A stretch of 64,000 nt of DNA from Liriodendron chinense (Eukaryota > Streptophyta > Magnoliopsida > Magnoliales > Magnoliaceae), in contig ML058589.1 in assembly GCA_003013855.2 (NCBI GenBank), positions 124,001 through 188,000 of the forward strand, given 5' to 3'. The translations under genes were made by a program, and so were the position numbers. Numbering within the stretch: the stretch's first letter is position 1; every line of letters begins with the position of its first letter. The notes under the pieces were generated by a model. That model was not told the origin of the DNA, made no database searches, and saw only the letters and a program-made list of their open reading frames with translations. Below are positions 11,640 to 23,508 of the stretch, piece after piece.

Positions 11640-12142
11640 GAGATTGGATTGCCTGTGACCCCGGGCAGAGAGATACATCTGTGCCCGGAGCTGTGTGGGG
11701 ACATAGAGATGTCCGTGACAAATCCACTCCGTCCATCTGTTTTGGAAGACCACGATAGGATGGGATTCTAAAAATCATGCAGATCTAAAATTTCAGGTAG
11801 GCCATATGACACGAAAGAGTGGGTATTGAACCCCTAACAGTGACAAAAGTTTTGCATTTCTTAGTGTTAATAATTCTATGAACCGTTTGGATGTCATATA
11901 AACATCATGGTCAGCTCCATGAAGATTTCACTGGTGGATGTTTGTGTTCCCACTGCTTCGATGGTCGATGGTGTGACCCACCTGACTTTTGAATCTGCCT
12001 GACTTTTTGAATCCCGTCCTTTTTTTTTTCTTTAAAAACAGATAGACATACTGGATTTGTCACTGACATCTCTATTTATGTACCACACACAGCCCCGAGC
12101 ATAGAGATATCTCTGTGCCCGTGGTAACAGGCAATCCGCTCC
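11640..12142. mobile_element. Foldback MITE, Mutator-like (long terminal inverted repeats)
   Basis: About 100-bp inverted arms: left GGATTGCCTGTGACCCCGGG, with the matching complement at the right end (about 12125-12140). Both arms continue through 'gagatgtc.gtgacaaatcc'. The flanks carry a 9-10-bp direct repeat, (C)ATCGGATTT at 11630-11639 and 12143-12152. A 9-bp duplication with G-starting inverted ends is typical of Mutator-like elements. No coding capacity. Confidence 0.82.
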
Positions 12143-12215
12143 CATCGGATTTATCACCGTGTATGAAGGTATAAAGTTTTATAAGATACAACTGGTTGCA
12201 CAGGATACAACAGAC

Positions 12216-12690
12216 GCGGATTAGCTACTGATACTGAAGTGACGTCACCAAGTTCTTTGGGCCCCACCATAACATATATTTTGTATCCACACCGTTCATC
12301 CATTTATAGAGATCATTTTAGGGCCTGAGACAAAGAATGAGGCAGATCTAAAGCTCGGGTGGACCTCACACAGAAAACAGTAAAGACACTGATGCCACCG
12401 TTGAAACCCTCCTAGGCCCACCATGATGTTTACTTGGGATGTAACCTGTTTCACACGTACATGGAAGAAGAAAGAAAAACAAATATCAGATTGATCAAAA
12501 ACTTCTATGGCCCCTAAGTAGTTTTTAGTGGTAGGAGTTCAATCCTCACTGTGTTCTATGGTGGGTCCAGTTGAACTTTATATCTGCCTTTCTATCGTAC
12601 TATAAAATGAATCTCTTCAAGTAGATACAACAAATACATCTTTGTGGGGCCCACTAAAATTGGTGACGTGACTTCAAGTAGCAAATCTGG
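12216..12690. mobile_element. Foldback MITE (GATTAGCTACT...GTGACGTCACC arms)
   Basis: Inverted ends: left GGATTAGCTACT followed by GAAGTGACGTCACCAA; right TTGGTGACGTGACTTC followed by AGTAGCAAATC. The interior uses the same 'atccacaccgttcatccattt' wording as the other foldback elements here. No clear target duplication, partly because another element begins at 12695. Confidence 0.72.
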
Positions 12691-12694
12691 CTAC

Positions 12695-13217
12695 TAGAGC
12701 TGTACACGAGCCAAGCTAGCTCTGTTAGCTCACTTGACTCAGCTCGAACCAGCTCGATTCGGCTTGATTTGAAGGTTGGGTTCGACTTAAGCCAAGCCAT
12801 TTTTCCAAGCTCAAAAGGGTTTTAGAGCTCGAGCTCGAGTTAACCCAAGCTCGATTCAGCTCGTCTCGAAGTTCGGCTCAATCGCAACTTGACTCAGCTC
12901 AACTCGATCGATTGACTTGATTAGAACTCAACTCCACTAACTGGAAAGGTATACCGTTTAGTCTCACATTGGAAGAGAGCAAAGAAAAAAGAGGTGAAAC
13001 TCTCTATAAAAGCAAGTGCCGGGTGTCAATGGGCTTTGGGCAGCCTTTGGGCCTGAATTTTAAACAATTTTAGGCTGGCTCGATCATGTCATTCCAACTT
13101 GATCTCGATCATGTCAATCCAGCTCGAAGACCGAGGCAAGCCAAACCCGAGACAGGGTGGTCATTGAACAAGCCTAGCTCAAACAGGGCAAAGCTCAAGT
13201 CGGCCAATGTACAGCTG
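12695..13217. mobile_element. Probable non-autonomous hAT element, AGCTCG-rich
   Basis: Starts TAGAGCTGTACACGAG and could end TGTACAGCTGA. The same start motif opens the hAT element at 61452. The interior is low-complexity AGCTCGA/GCTCAA text. Candidate 8-bp flanks CTGGCTAC and GTCGATAC agree at only 5 of 8 positions, so the right end is uncertain. The frame at 13086-13400 is not a gene. Confidence 0.5.
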
Positions 13218-13613
13218 AGTCGATACCGAAGCAGTCAGCAGCTAATCGGCATTCACATACAAACTACTGTAACAGTTAACCGCTGTTACCAAAGTGGTGG
13301 TGATTCATCCACCTACTATGTGGCACTCATGTACAGCTATCCAAACCATCCAAATTGGGGGGAAAACTATGGATGGAGCATATATGTAAAATACAGATGA
13401 TCAAGTAATCCTAACCATCAAATTGATGGTTATCAGCTGAACGGTTAGAAGTAAATTAATGTGTGTTCCAAATTGGGAGGGCAAAATCAGATGCCTCCGG
13501 ACCATCTAAAAAAGCCGTAGAACGTTTGAGAGATTTGGGTGAAATTAATCAATGGTCGGGTTTACCTAACAGCAACAGCGGAAATTTTGCCTGGGAAGAA
13601 ATTCGATACTTAC

Positions 13614-13685
13614 AGGGAGCGCAGGTACGTAAAATTGCCAATAAATGATGGCAGGGAACCCCCTATCCTATTTTCCGACAGATCC
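13614..13685 (-). CDS. LRR receptor-like kinase (LRR-VIII-2 type), exon 4
   Basis: A 72-bp exon encoding one complete leucine-rich repeat, LDLSENRIGGSLPSFIGN followed by FTYLRSL. It adds to the extracellular LRR region thought to serve ligand or co-receptor binding. The acceptor is TTGCAG (exon begins at 13685) and the donor is CT|GTAAGTATC. The phase matches exon 3: the CT left there plus G here completes a Leu codon. Exons of 72 bp, one per repeat, are the known pattern for plant LRR kinases. A donor two codons' worth upstream (AC|GTACC) was considered and rejected, because it gives 57 bp and breaks the repeat. The exon ends in phase, so a fifth exon is expected but lies outside the window. 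Confidence 0.88.
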
Positions 13686-14478
13686 CTGCAATATACAGAA
13701 AACACTTAGTTACGTGTGACACGTGTACAAGACCATACCCGTTCATCAGGTAGGGACTCACTTTGTAGATTCCCTGAGTAAACTAACAGAGAGCTTTCCC
13801 TCTAAGTTGATAGGCCACACATGTACTTGAATGTTTGCTATTGATCAATTTCCCTGGCCATCCAATTCTTTTTTACATTTATGGCCGGCCCACCCCAAGA
13901 GCAGATCCATTGGATTTCTAGGCCAGTAACATTGTGGGCCCGATTGAGTGAGCTTAGGACTCAGGAGGGCTATGGTTAATAATTTTAGCCTGAGTTTGCA
14001 TGTAACAGGCTGAGCCCACTGTTGGGATTGACCTGAACTGTTCAGAATCCGGGCCTGAGCCAACCGAAGACCCAGCCCTCGACAGCCCTGGCTCAACCTG
14101 ATCAGATATTAAGAGCAATGAGCTAATCAACTCAAAGTAAACTGACCAAAAATACAGACCCAGTAAAGATAATTCCTCCTCTGAAGTTGGATTGATTGAA
14201 TGATCATAACCTTGGATTAATGAATACTTTTCCTTGGAATTCAGACCATTGAATAGCGTTCATTTCAGCACGACATCAAATATGGAGCAAGCGGCCACTC
14301 AAGAAGTTAAACAAGCCTAGCTTTTGATCCACAATCCATATAAACTGGGTCGGAACATTTGGACGGTTGATCTTAGTTACTTATACCCCAGTTTTACTGC
14401 CAAAGCATCAAAGCGTTTCTCGTACTAGTGCCCAAACAACGACGACGAAAAGAGAAAGGGGAGGAGGAGAATCCGTAC

Positions 14479-14565
14479 AGATTTGTCAGGAATGTAAAGT
14501 GTTGGAGCTCTTCCGGAATTACCCAAGCCACACCCGACATTCCCATACCTTGCCATCGCAGATTG
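14479..14565 (-). CDS. LRR receptor-like kinase (LRR-VIII-2 type), exon 3
   Basis: An 87-bp exon with acceptor CCTTCAG and donor CT|GTACGG. It encodes LRWQGMGMSGVAWVIPEE then LQHFTFLTN, the first leucine-rich repeat that follows the N-terminal cap in this family. The AT at the end of exon 2 plus the first C give Ile, and the closing CT continues into exon 4. The repeat appears about three residues longer than the usual 24, with AWV between SGV and IPEE, as if nine bases were inserted. This could be natural variation or early decay. The neighbouring introns are short (226 bp before, 793 bp after), unlike introns 1 and 4. The overlapping plus-strand frames are shadows. Confidence 0.86.
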
Positions 14566-14791
14566 CTGAAGGCCAGAAGAACAAATATCAGTGGAGTCGA
14601 CTACTCGTTTACGTACACGAGGTATATATCCTTAATGATCCAAGCCATTCATCTGGTGATTCCCTCTATGGATGAGCCACTACACATGGATCAAATTGAT
14701 CAGGCAATCCTAAAGAGCCAAGGCCCACCAGATGGTCCGCTTGATAAATAATATTTTCGTACCAAGTTGGCATATCTGAGTGTGGACTTAC

Positions 14792-14963
14792 ATTTCGGTT
14801 ATGTGGCAAGTGGATCCACCGTTGAATGAGCAATTACATTTGATCCCAGGGTTGCTGATCGATGATAAATCAACGGCGGTGCCGCTGCATGGCTCTCCAC
14901 TTATGTTCCATCCATCAGAAGGAGAAACACCCCAACGTTGGAAAATAGCATTAAGAGCTTTCA
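14792..14963 (-). CDS. LRR receptor-like kinase (LRR-VIII-2 type), exon 2 (N-terminal cap)
   Basis: A 172-bp exon. The acceptor follows a T13 tract (GGCCAG|TGAAAG) and the donor is AT|GTAAGT. It encodes KALNAIFQRWGVSPSDGWN, ISGEPCSGTAVD and IKCNCSFNGGSTCHITE. This is the LRR N-terminal cap typical of the plant LRR-VIII-2 receptor kinases (At1g56130/At3g14840/RKF1-like), with the WNxSGEPCSG motif and the paired Cys of CNCS and TCHI. The first TG joins the last G of exon 1 to give Val in DPSEV-KALN, exactly where family members place this intron. The frame is open upstream to 15108, but that part is intron. The predicted product is an extracellular domain of a plasma-membrane receptor. Confidence 0.93.
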
Positions 14964-15180
14964 CTGGCCATACACATAAAAAAAAAAAAAATGTTATAAT
15001 AAGCCCATGGGGGCCATCAAACGGCTGTTGGAAAGAGGAAAAATTGGGAAACGAGTTGGAAACAACCATATGTTCGAACAGTGTGGGGTCCACCCGGGAT
15101 GTGCACATGGAATCGAAACTGCGAATCTGGTGTACCTACTTGTGTGCAGCATACGTCCCAAGAATCATACACAACAAAAG

Positions 15181-15683
15181 GAGAGCGGATTGCCTGTGAC
15201 CCCGGTCACAGAGATATCTCTGTGACCGTGGCTGTATGGGGTTCACAGAGATGTCCATGACAAATCCACTCCGTCCATTTATTTTCAAAGAGCACAGTAG
15301 GTTAGGATTATAAAATTCAGGAAGATCCAAGACGTAAGTGGGCCACACCAATGAAATAGTGGGAAAAGCTATGTCCACCGTTGAAACCTTCTGGAGCTGA
15401 CTGTGATGTTTATATGCCATCTAGTTATTAACACTCAGATAAACTGCAGGAAAAAATATCATCTTGATACAAAAATTTTGTAACCATCAGACGTTTAATC
15501 CCCACTGTTTAGTGTGGTATGGCCCACCTGAGTTTTGAATCTTCTTGATTTGTTTTATAATAATCTCCTATTGCGGTCTTTCAAAACATATGGACGGAGT
15601 GGATTTGTCACAGACATCTCTATGGGCACCACACAGATCCGAGCACAGGGATATCTCCGTGCCCGGGGTCACAGGGAATCGGG
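15181..15683. mobile_element. Foldback MITE, second copy of the 11640 family
   Basis: The left arm GAGCGGATTGCCTGTGACCC continues through 'gagatatctctgtgaccg' and 'gatgtccatgacaaatccac'. The right arm is its inverse, ending 'ggggtcacagggaatcg'. The interior has the 'actccgtccatttattttc' wording. No clear flanking duplication. Confidence 0.78.
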
Positions 15684-15690
15684 ATACGCT

Positions 15691-18600
15691 AGGGGGAAAC
15701 ATGCATATTCATTTATTGTGGCACATCTAAATTTCGGAATGGGTTGATATCTGATTCATCCCTTCATCTTTATGGGATTCACCCGACGACTGGGTTGGAT
15801 GACATATAAACAACATCATTGACCCCACATTCCATTTGGCTGGCAGGCATCCCCCACTTTTCCTCTTCGTTTTGGCCCAACCTGAGTTATGGATTAGGCT
15901 GAATTTTGTGACTAGGCCTACAATGTTCATATAATGTACGGATTGGATGGAACTCGTACATAATAGTGGTTCCCACAATCTCGAACTTATGGTAACTAAT
16001 GTTCCACGGCATGATATGATTCCCCAAATACGATTAAATGATAACAACGTTCACATATTACAATGTCGGGGTTCTTTTTTTTTTTTTTTTTCCATTAATA
16101 GTGGGCCCTCACATGCACGGTTTGTATCATTGAAACGGAAGTGGATTGCTGATGACAAAAACCCTGTAGTTCCTCTTGCTCATCAGCACGTGCATGATTC
16201 TATAAATGCTGAGTCATGGTTCGATGATCAAGACTGTAGATCTAGTGTCTTGAACAGTGTATGGGAGATGTCCTGAAAATCTTTAATATTGCGAGATCCA
16301 AACCTTCCATTGATTGTCTTCAAAGTACGAGTTAAGTATACCCTCTTATTCAAGTCAAAATATTTCAGAGATAAAAAAGAAAAAGTTAAAAAATTCAAAA
16401 CAGTTGTTATTTTCGGATTCTTGCAATTAATAGTGAGGCCCACCGCATGGACACTTTGGATCATCAAAATTGAGTGGGGGTTGTAACTGTATGCGAGTCT
16501 TGAAACCTCCCCATAAAGAAGTATAATGTACTTATGCAACGTTTAAACATACATTTTTTTTAATTTTTTTTTATTGACTGCATAATCTCAGCTGTGAAAA
16601 TGGCGGGTCATGCAAGGATCATCTAGAGCAAAAACTGAAGCAACCCAGTCATTAGTTGGGGCACACTCGTTCATTGGGTCAGACCACTGGCTTTCTACTG
16701 ATTCTCATGGTGCAGACTGCATGTTGAATGGGCCATCGTTCTTTCATCCTCTAGAGATTCCATTTGCACGGCTCAGATGTGGCAAACAAGTGACACATTA
16801 GTGGAAGAGGAAGCATTGTATGATAAAGTTTGCATTCAATGGTTGCATGCGAAATGTCTCACGAAACGAAAAGCAACCCTTCTTCGGCCTCTCATTGGGG
16901 AGATGGGCCCCAACCTCTAAATATGGGACATGAATTTCTGTTGTAGGGAACGGGTGCACCAAAATGCTCCATGGGGTGATCTATTCGGTTGCCTGTGTGG
17001 CATCTGCTCCATCCATCATTTGGGCAGCTCATGTTCGGAAGTAAGCCCAGAATAAAGCTAATCCAAATGTACAGAACAACACTGATCACTACCGACTTCA
17101 ATAACTAGAGAGAAAAAAAAATTACTATGTATCTCATCAACCGACTATTCACATGGTGTATATTGGTGCACGTGGGATCTTCACAACCATTTGTGTTAAC
17201 CAACATTGGCATCTAAATGCTATAAATAGGGGAGTGTAGTTGTAATTGGTGTGTGAAGTTGTAGTTGTACTATGAGTTATTACTGTAGTTGCTAATTATA
17301 AGTATTGTAATTATGAGTCTTAATTGAAAGTCTTATATAGATGTGATTATATAAGTTGTAAGTGTAAAGTGTAGCTGTAATTTGTAATAGTTGTGTATTT
17401 TAATTTTATCTACACAAGATTTTTGAAATTTTTGCTTTTTCTACTCTTATATCAAAATCCAATGAGCCACACCAAATAAAAACCATACCTTTGAATAAAA
17501 AATTCGATGGGTATCCTTAGAAACGGCCGCTTCAATAGAACATGCAACCAAGAGTATCCACTAAGTTCTTGAAACTAAGACACCATCTAATTCAATTGCC
17601 CCTGATGGACATTCTAAATGCCTCATAGATAATAAATGAGTGAAATTAGCCTTGTGGGTCACTCTCTGTAATATGTCTAGCCACTAACAATGCATGGACC
17701 CTAATAAACCGGATGCACAATACGCCCATAAACTGCAGTCCAACACTCCTAGGCTAGGATCAATGAGATTAGGCCTTAGTGACTAATGTTGGAAATCCAA
17801 ACAAAACTTTATAACCCATCCATTCAATTCAATAAGAAACAGTAAAAGAAACTTTATATTTCAACTTAAAATTAGATGGATAATCAAGTATTCAATGTTG
17901 GAAAATTGGTTCCTTGAATGATCTTCAATTTGGCGCCTGAAATTAGGCCTAAATAGGCCTACAATTGGACCTCCATGAGGTATTGAAAGATGGGCTTAGA
18001 CATGCTCATAGCCTAGACCAAAAAAATGGTGCAAAATTAGGCCTAAAGTTTGCCTAAATCTGGCCTAAAAATCAGCATAAAAATAACCTAAAATCAGGCC
18101 CATATGTCACTTCATAACAAGCTCATAAATGGCCCATAATAGCCTCTAAAAACAAGACTAAAAACGGTCTTAAAACAATCCCCAAAGCCGACCTCAAAAC
18201 AAGTCTAAATCAGGCTGAAATAAGGCCCAAATAATAGTTTGAAAACAGTCTTTAAAAGCTGAGCCCAAAACCAGCTAAAATTTAGGATCAGCTTCTCAGC
18301 CTGCCATAAAACAGAACAAGCCCAACTTAGGTTCCATTCATTTCTAGGACAAAGCAAAAAACAAAAGATGGGATATGCTACAGCCCCAGCAGGAGGCACC
18401 CCTTCAACGAGCATGGCAAGGTGTGTTGCAACCTCTATCTACGCTGACGAAATCAATGGACGGGGCCAACCCAAGCCAACCTACATTCGGCGGCCACCTT
18501 TGCCTTCTCTCTTAGTGACGACAGCTAGCTGCCACCACCCTTCTACTTCGAAATGAGGGTCCAATGATGGTTCCAATCTCCACTCCAACGTCTAGCCACT

Positions 18601-19624
18601 ACCCATCTCGCACAGCTCCTCATGGATATAAACCATAGCGATAGTCTCTGTCCTTTCATTGCATTGCCCTTACCACCTTTATTACTACCATTAATGGCTA
18701 CTACTGTGCATCGGTGTCAGAGAAGCCATCAATCATCATCGGGTAAAGTTGGATTGCGACATTAACAAGATTTTCCCCTTTCTTTCATCTTCCTCACCAT
18801 TTATATTTGGTGTAGTGACATATGATTGACGTTACCATGGATTATGGCATCCGCCTTCAATGGCGGCCACCCATCTAAATGGTGAAACCCTAACTACAAA
18901 AAAATTTGTCAACCCGTCAACGAGGGTTTTACTATCCGATTCTAGATGTCGGCCAAACATGGCTCCTGTCGGATTTTGATGATAGGTGCGGGATCTCAGT
19001 CCGAATTTCTACAAATCTCAATAAAGGACTAAGTCGGTTAGATGCGGCCGAAATCCTATGACTTCTAATTGGTTCTGGAATTAATACATGAACTTTAAAC
19101 AATGCCCTAGATCATTGTATAGTGCTTCTTTAATACCACATGTAGTAAATAATAACATAGCGAATTTTCAGATCAACACTAGCATCAGTCCACGGTATTG
19201 ATCAATTAGATGAATACCTTGATCACCCATTACCCTAGCTGTTGAAGATTACAGTTGCACGTCAATCTTCCCCCTCCTGCACACTCATGTTGGTACGTAC
19301 TCCAATGGGGAGATAAATGTGTGTTAGAAAGTGTATTGATTTGGGGACCAATTGCACTATAGAGATAATTTACTATGGAAGAGAGTCCACCCATCGTAGG
19401 ACTCTCTCTAGCCCATGTCTCATCAATCTCACGCATGGAGAGAAGAGTCATATCCCAACACAACTCTATTAGAGTTGTCTACATCACTTTATGCGCAATA
19501 ACCGTATCCACCCATTAATGTGGGTCCTACCCTAATGGTCATGCGACTGATCCAAACTAATCATTGCATTGTCGGTGGAATTAAGCCATGTATGGCCTAT
19601 AATTCTAACAGGTAAACCTCAGGA
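15691..19624. other. Intronic DNA without recognised gene
   Basis: Several short frames, none with a recognisable domain. At 17220-17400 the text is TG/TA-rich ('gtagttgtaattg' variants). At 17930-18280 a degenerate 'aaatcaggccta' word recurs many times. Foldback-like 'aggcccaccgca' fragments lie near 16430. Otherwise I see nothing in it. Confidence 0.55.
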
Positions 19625-19629
19625 GGTTT

Positions 19630-21528
19630 TGTTAGTGCATTTTTCTGTGGAATATAAGTGCACCTTATTTGTCAATCACGTAGGTCAGTGAGTCTAGTGT
19701 TGGTTGAGCTTAATGAAGACGAAAACAGAAGACTCAAGACAGACCTGCTGCATTAAGGAAGAAGAATCAGGTAAAAGAGATGCCTTGGTGAGCCTTAACC
19801 TTGAACGTAACCAAAATCATAACCTGTAAATGACTGCAACCATTAAGATACCCTTAGTCATCTTAGATTGGCCTTAAGTGTCCCAAAAGATCACCAAACA
19901 AATGGCTAAGAGGTTGCATATTCTGCTGTAAAACGAAATACATTATGCAGCAGAAATACATACCTGACCGGTCGGCAGAAGGTCCAAAATGGACAGGGAG
20001 CTCCACATGAAAATTATCTGTCTTGGGGCTTAATTCGACCGGCCGTCCAACTCGTTGGCGACCGATCTTATTGAGACAACAACATATTATGTCCAGGGTA
20101 ATTAATTCAACCAGTTGCCTGACTGGTCAAGGACCCCATCTGACCGGTTGGTTGACCGGTCGGAAAAAGCCATTTATAGTCGTTGGAGGCTTTCTTATTT
20201 AAAGGCTTGGCTCATTTTTAGGGGTATGGAGAGAGTTTTTTAGACGATTAAAGTCACCATTGTTGGAAACCATTAGACGCTCAATTCCTAACCATTGCAA
20301 GGCATCTTCCTTATGATTTAGCACAACAATAGAGCATTCCAAGCTTATGAGGAAAATGGCCTCCGTCCCCTCTTAATATCTAGAGTTTGGATATTTCTTG
20401 ATACTCATATCCTTATTCAAAGCTCTAAGATGAGATCATTGTAGGTGAGCAACTCTAGGCAACACATTCCCAATGGTTGCAGAGTTCTCAATCCTACCCT
20501 TCTATCACCTTAGGCATCTCAAATGCATCACATGCAAGGTGATTGATCAAGTGGAGCTAAGGCATTGGCAATGCAGCGATAACACGATCGGGGAAGCAAA
20601 CGGGAGTTATGGAAGCACGAGAGAGTGGAGATCTAGCTACCCCAAGCGGCGGTGAACAAGGGGCTCATCCGACCAATAAGTTGTCTTATTGAGAGTCCAT
20701 TTGCACTCCTTCCTCAGTGAGGATTGAGTGTAAGAGTTTGGATCTACAAACTCGAACTAGTCTCTGTAAGGAGCCTCCGGCGGGAGTATACACTAGGTTC
20801 TTAAGTAAGACTAAAGGGTTGGGAGGAACCTTCTCAAACTCCTAGGTTGAGAGATGAACCTTGAAATCTCCTTTATAGGTTAAGAGGAACATTGTTAAAT
20901 TCCCTAGTGAATCCGTTTGGGTGGAACCGTTTAAACCCCTTAGTTGGGAGAAACTAAATTTAAACTCCCTAGTGAATCCCGGTGTACTCACAAGGGTAAG
21001 TACTTGAATTGAGAGTGGAGTAGGGTGACCAAACCACTATACATGCTTGTGTTTGTGATTGAATTGAGCATATTGTTAATCTAGCTTTGTATGGTTTAAT
21101 TGCTTAATTATTCATGCTTGATTAAGATGTATGCTAGGCACTAGTTAGACACATCCATACATAAGATGTACTTTCACTAACTAGAGTAGACTTGAGCTTG
21201 ATCCACTCTCATATAGTCTACTTAGGTTGCATAGATTAGGTGCTTGATTAGTTTAATCAATTGATTATCTATACATGCTTAAGCTAGGTTGTCTTTATGT
21301 TTATCATATGCTAGCTTTATGATTAGACCCACTTAAGCTCAAAAGCTAAGTGTTCTTGCTTAATTAGTTTAAAATTGTTAATTAGTTTAATTAAGGTAAG
21401 ATGTTTTAAAAGGAATTTTTAAACGGCCCTTATCACCCCCCTCTAAGACTTAACAATAGTTCTACAAGCACTGCTTTAAGCTTCCACACGCTTAGTGTCT
21501 TAAGTGTGAGCCAAAGATGTAATTTTAA
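19630..21528 (+). repeat. 5' LTR of the gag-only element
   Basis: Starts TGTTAGTGCA and ends AATTTTAA immediately before the primer site. A GACCGGTCGG palindrome cluster lies at 19963-20165 and a TATA-like 'cttatttaaagg' near 20196. Aligns along its length with 23509-25455. Confidence 0.88.
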
Positions 21529-21529
21529 T

Positions 21530-21541
21530 TGGTATTAGAGC
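21530..21541 (+). other. Primer-binding site, initiator-Met tRNA type
   Basis: TGGTATTAGAGC, one base from the common plant TGGTATCAGAGC, directly after the 5' LTR. Confidence 0.8.
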
Positions 21542-21600
21542 GGGTTGCTCGGATAGAGTAAGTGTGAGTTACAAGTGTAGATCCAAGGAGCTATAGCACA

Positions 21601-22547
21601 ATGTCTACCCATGAGGGGAGTAATTTTGTCACTCGACCATCATTTTTTTACTGGTCAAATTTTGCTTATTGGAAGGCCCGGATGCATGTATTCCTAATGT
21701 CCCTCGATTCAACTGTATGAGACATTGTGGAAGATGATTATATCACACCGGTGGAAATGGTGATTCGAGATGGAGTTCCAGTCACTCAGTCTAAATCAAG
21801 TCGGACTTGGAGTGCCAAAGAAAAGTCACTATGTGGCTACAATACCAAGGGACTTAACTCAATCTTCTCTATTGTATCATCAAATGAATTTAATCGTATA
21901 TGTAATTATAGGACTAACAAAGAAGCTTGAGATATCTTAGTGATAACTCATGAGGGAACGTCTACCATCAGGCGATCAAAATTGCAACTCCTCACCACAC
22001 AATTTGAAAATATTAAAATGAATGAGGATGAGTATATGATGGAGTGTTATTCTAGATTTAACAACATTTATAACTTCATGAGTGGCTTAGGAAATCGGGT
22101 TTCAGATGGAAAAATTTGTAGAAAAATTCTTAGGTCCCTCCTAGAGAGATTCAACTCCAAAGTCATTGCAATAGAAGAGTGTAGAGACATAGATAACATG
22201 AAAGTAGAAGAACTCTTAGGTTCCCTACAAACTCATGAACTACACTTTAAGACCCCCTCTAAAAAAAAGCATTACTTTGAAGACTTCACAAAGACACTCA
22301 CTTAGGAAAAAGAAAGTTGAGAGAGTGAATCTTCAAAAGATAGTGATAATGAGAATGATGGGCTTAATAAAATGTTTAAGAGATTCCTCAAATTTGAAAG
22401 AGGAAAGAGTTGCGACAAAAAGGACAAGAAAGAAAAGAAATTCAAAGGTAAATCCAAAACCATCCAATGTTACAATTGTGACGGATATGGTCATGTTGCC
22501 AATGAATGCCAAAAATGCCCAAAAGACATGGCAAGAAGGCTATGATA
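21601..22547 (+). pseudogene. Copia-type gag with intact CCHC zinc knuckle
   Basis: Starts MSTHEGSNFVTRPSFFYWSN. It reads in one frame through gag (YWKARMHVFLMSLDSTV, later NEDEYMMECYSRFNNIYNF) to the knuckle CYNCDGYGHVANEC (about 22470-22511), which keeps the full C-x2-C-x4-H-x4-C spacing. In-frame stops interrupt it at about 21718 and 21928 (TGA, each where Trp is expected) and at about 22303 and 22318. The protein would form the particle and bind element RNA. Ends 'DMARRL' then stop. A rich Lys/Asp/Glu linker precedes the knuckle. No pol follows. Confidence 0.85.
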
Positions 22548-23496
22548 ACAACATGGGATGATACAGAGGAATCCAAATCCGACTCCGGTGACTCCGCTAG
22601 TGATGGGACCCAAAACTAATGATAGCTCTTATGGCTACCACCACTACCTCTCTTTCCCTTAATCTAAGAGAGGATCCCGACCATTTTCCTTATTAAGAGA
22701 AGGAGTTCCCAACCCCTCACCTTATGCTACATTTCATGAGGGTGTTGTGAAAATTAGTTACCCTTAGGCTAATCAAACTAAACTTAATAAGGGTAGCTAG
22801 AAACTATTTTTATAGGAATATTTAAGGATTTCAGCCCCATTTCTCTGCTTATGGGCAAATCAAAGGAATCAAGCCTCATTAGCCCACTTTTAGTAGTTTA
22901 GCCTTGCTTTCATTTTATATATTTGCTGCTAGACTATCTCACTACTTAGATTAGTTAATCATAATAAATTTTATGCTTAAATGTATGTTAATCTTTGCTT
23001 AAGTTTGATTATAATATACCATTAGGGGAGGTTGGTTAATTAGGCTATAAGATCTTTATACTTTTATTGCAAATGTATATCTTAAATGGCCAATTATGCA
23101 TGATTATCTATGCTTAGAAAGTAACATTTTCTTGTTAATCATGTTCTATAGCATGCTCCATGTTTTAATATTCATGCACTATATACTCTCCTTATTATCA
23201 TATGCTTATTGCTTTAACTGCGATATACTATCTACTCTTACCTTAACCTTAAATGATGAATCATTAAGGGGGAGAGAATAGTTTGTCAATTGCTGACAAA
23301 AAGGGAAAGAAAGATCAAGTCTCACCAAAACTAGTTTGCTATATTTTGTGATGTAGGGATTGACAGGTTATGAGGGAGCAAACTTAAGGAAGCTGCTTAG
23401 TTAGGCATGCTAAGAGTCTTGCATTTATTTCATTATCAATGTAATCTCTTATACATGTATTTTGTTTGGTAGGTTAGATTTTTTTAAGTAATTGAC
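22548..23496 (+). other. Non-coding 3' internal region of the gag-only element
   Basis: Acidic gag-tail remnant text to about 22620, then AT-rich non-coding sequence including 'aagggggagagaatag' near 23270, resembling the 3' untranslated part of long-LTR Copia elements. No pol motif on either strand. Confidence 0.65.
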
Positions 23497-23508
23497 AAAA
23501 GAGGAGAT

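Noticed and set aside
13463..13648. Plus-strand frame at 13463-13648 as a small gene
   Set aside because: It runs antisense through exon 4 and its splice donor and matches nothing recognisable.
13629..13685. Earlier donor AC|GTACC for exon 4
   Set aside because: Gives 57 bp and breaks the LRR; the GTAAGT donor at 13613 gives the expected 72 bp and completes IGNFTYLRSL.
14367..14751. Plus-strand frames at 14367-14675 and 14428-14751
   Set aside because: Shadows of exon 3 on the opposite strand.
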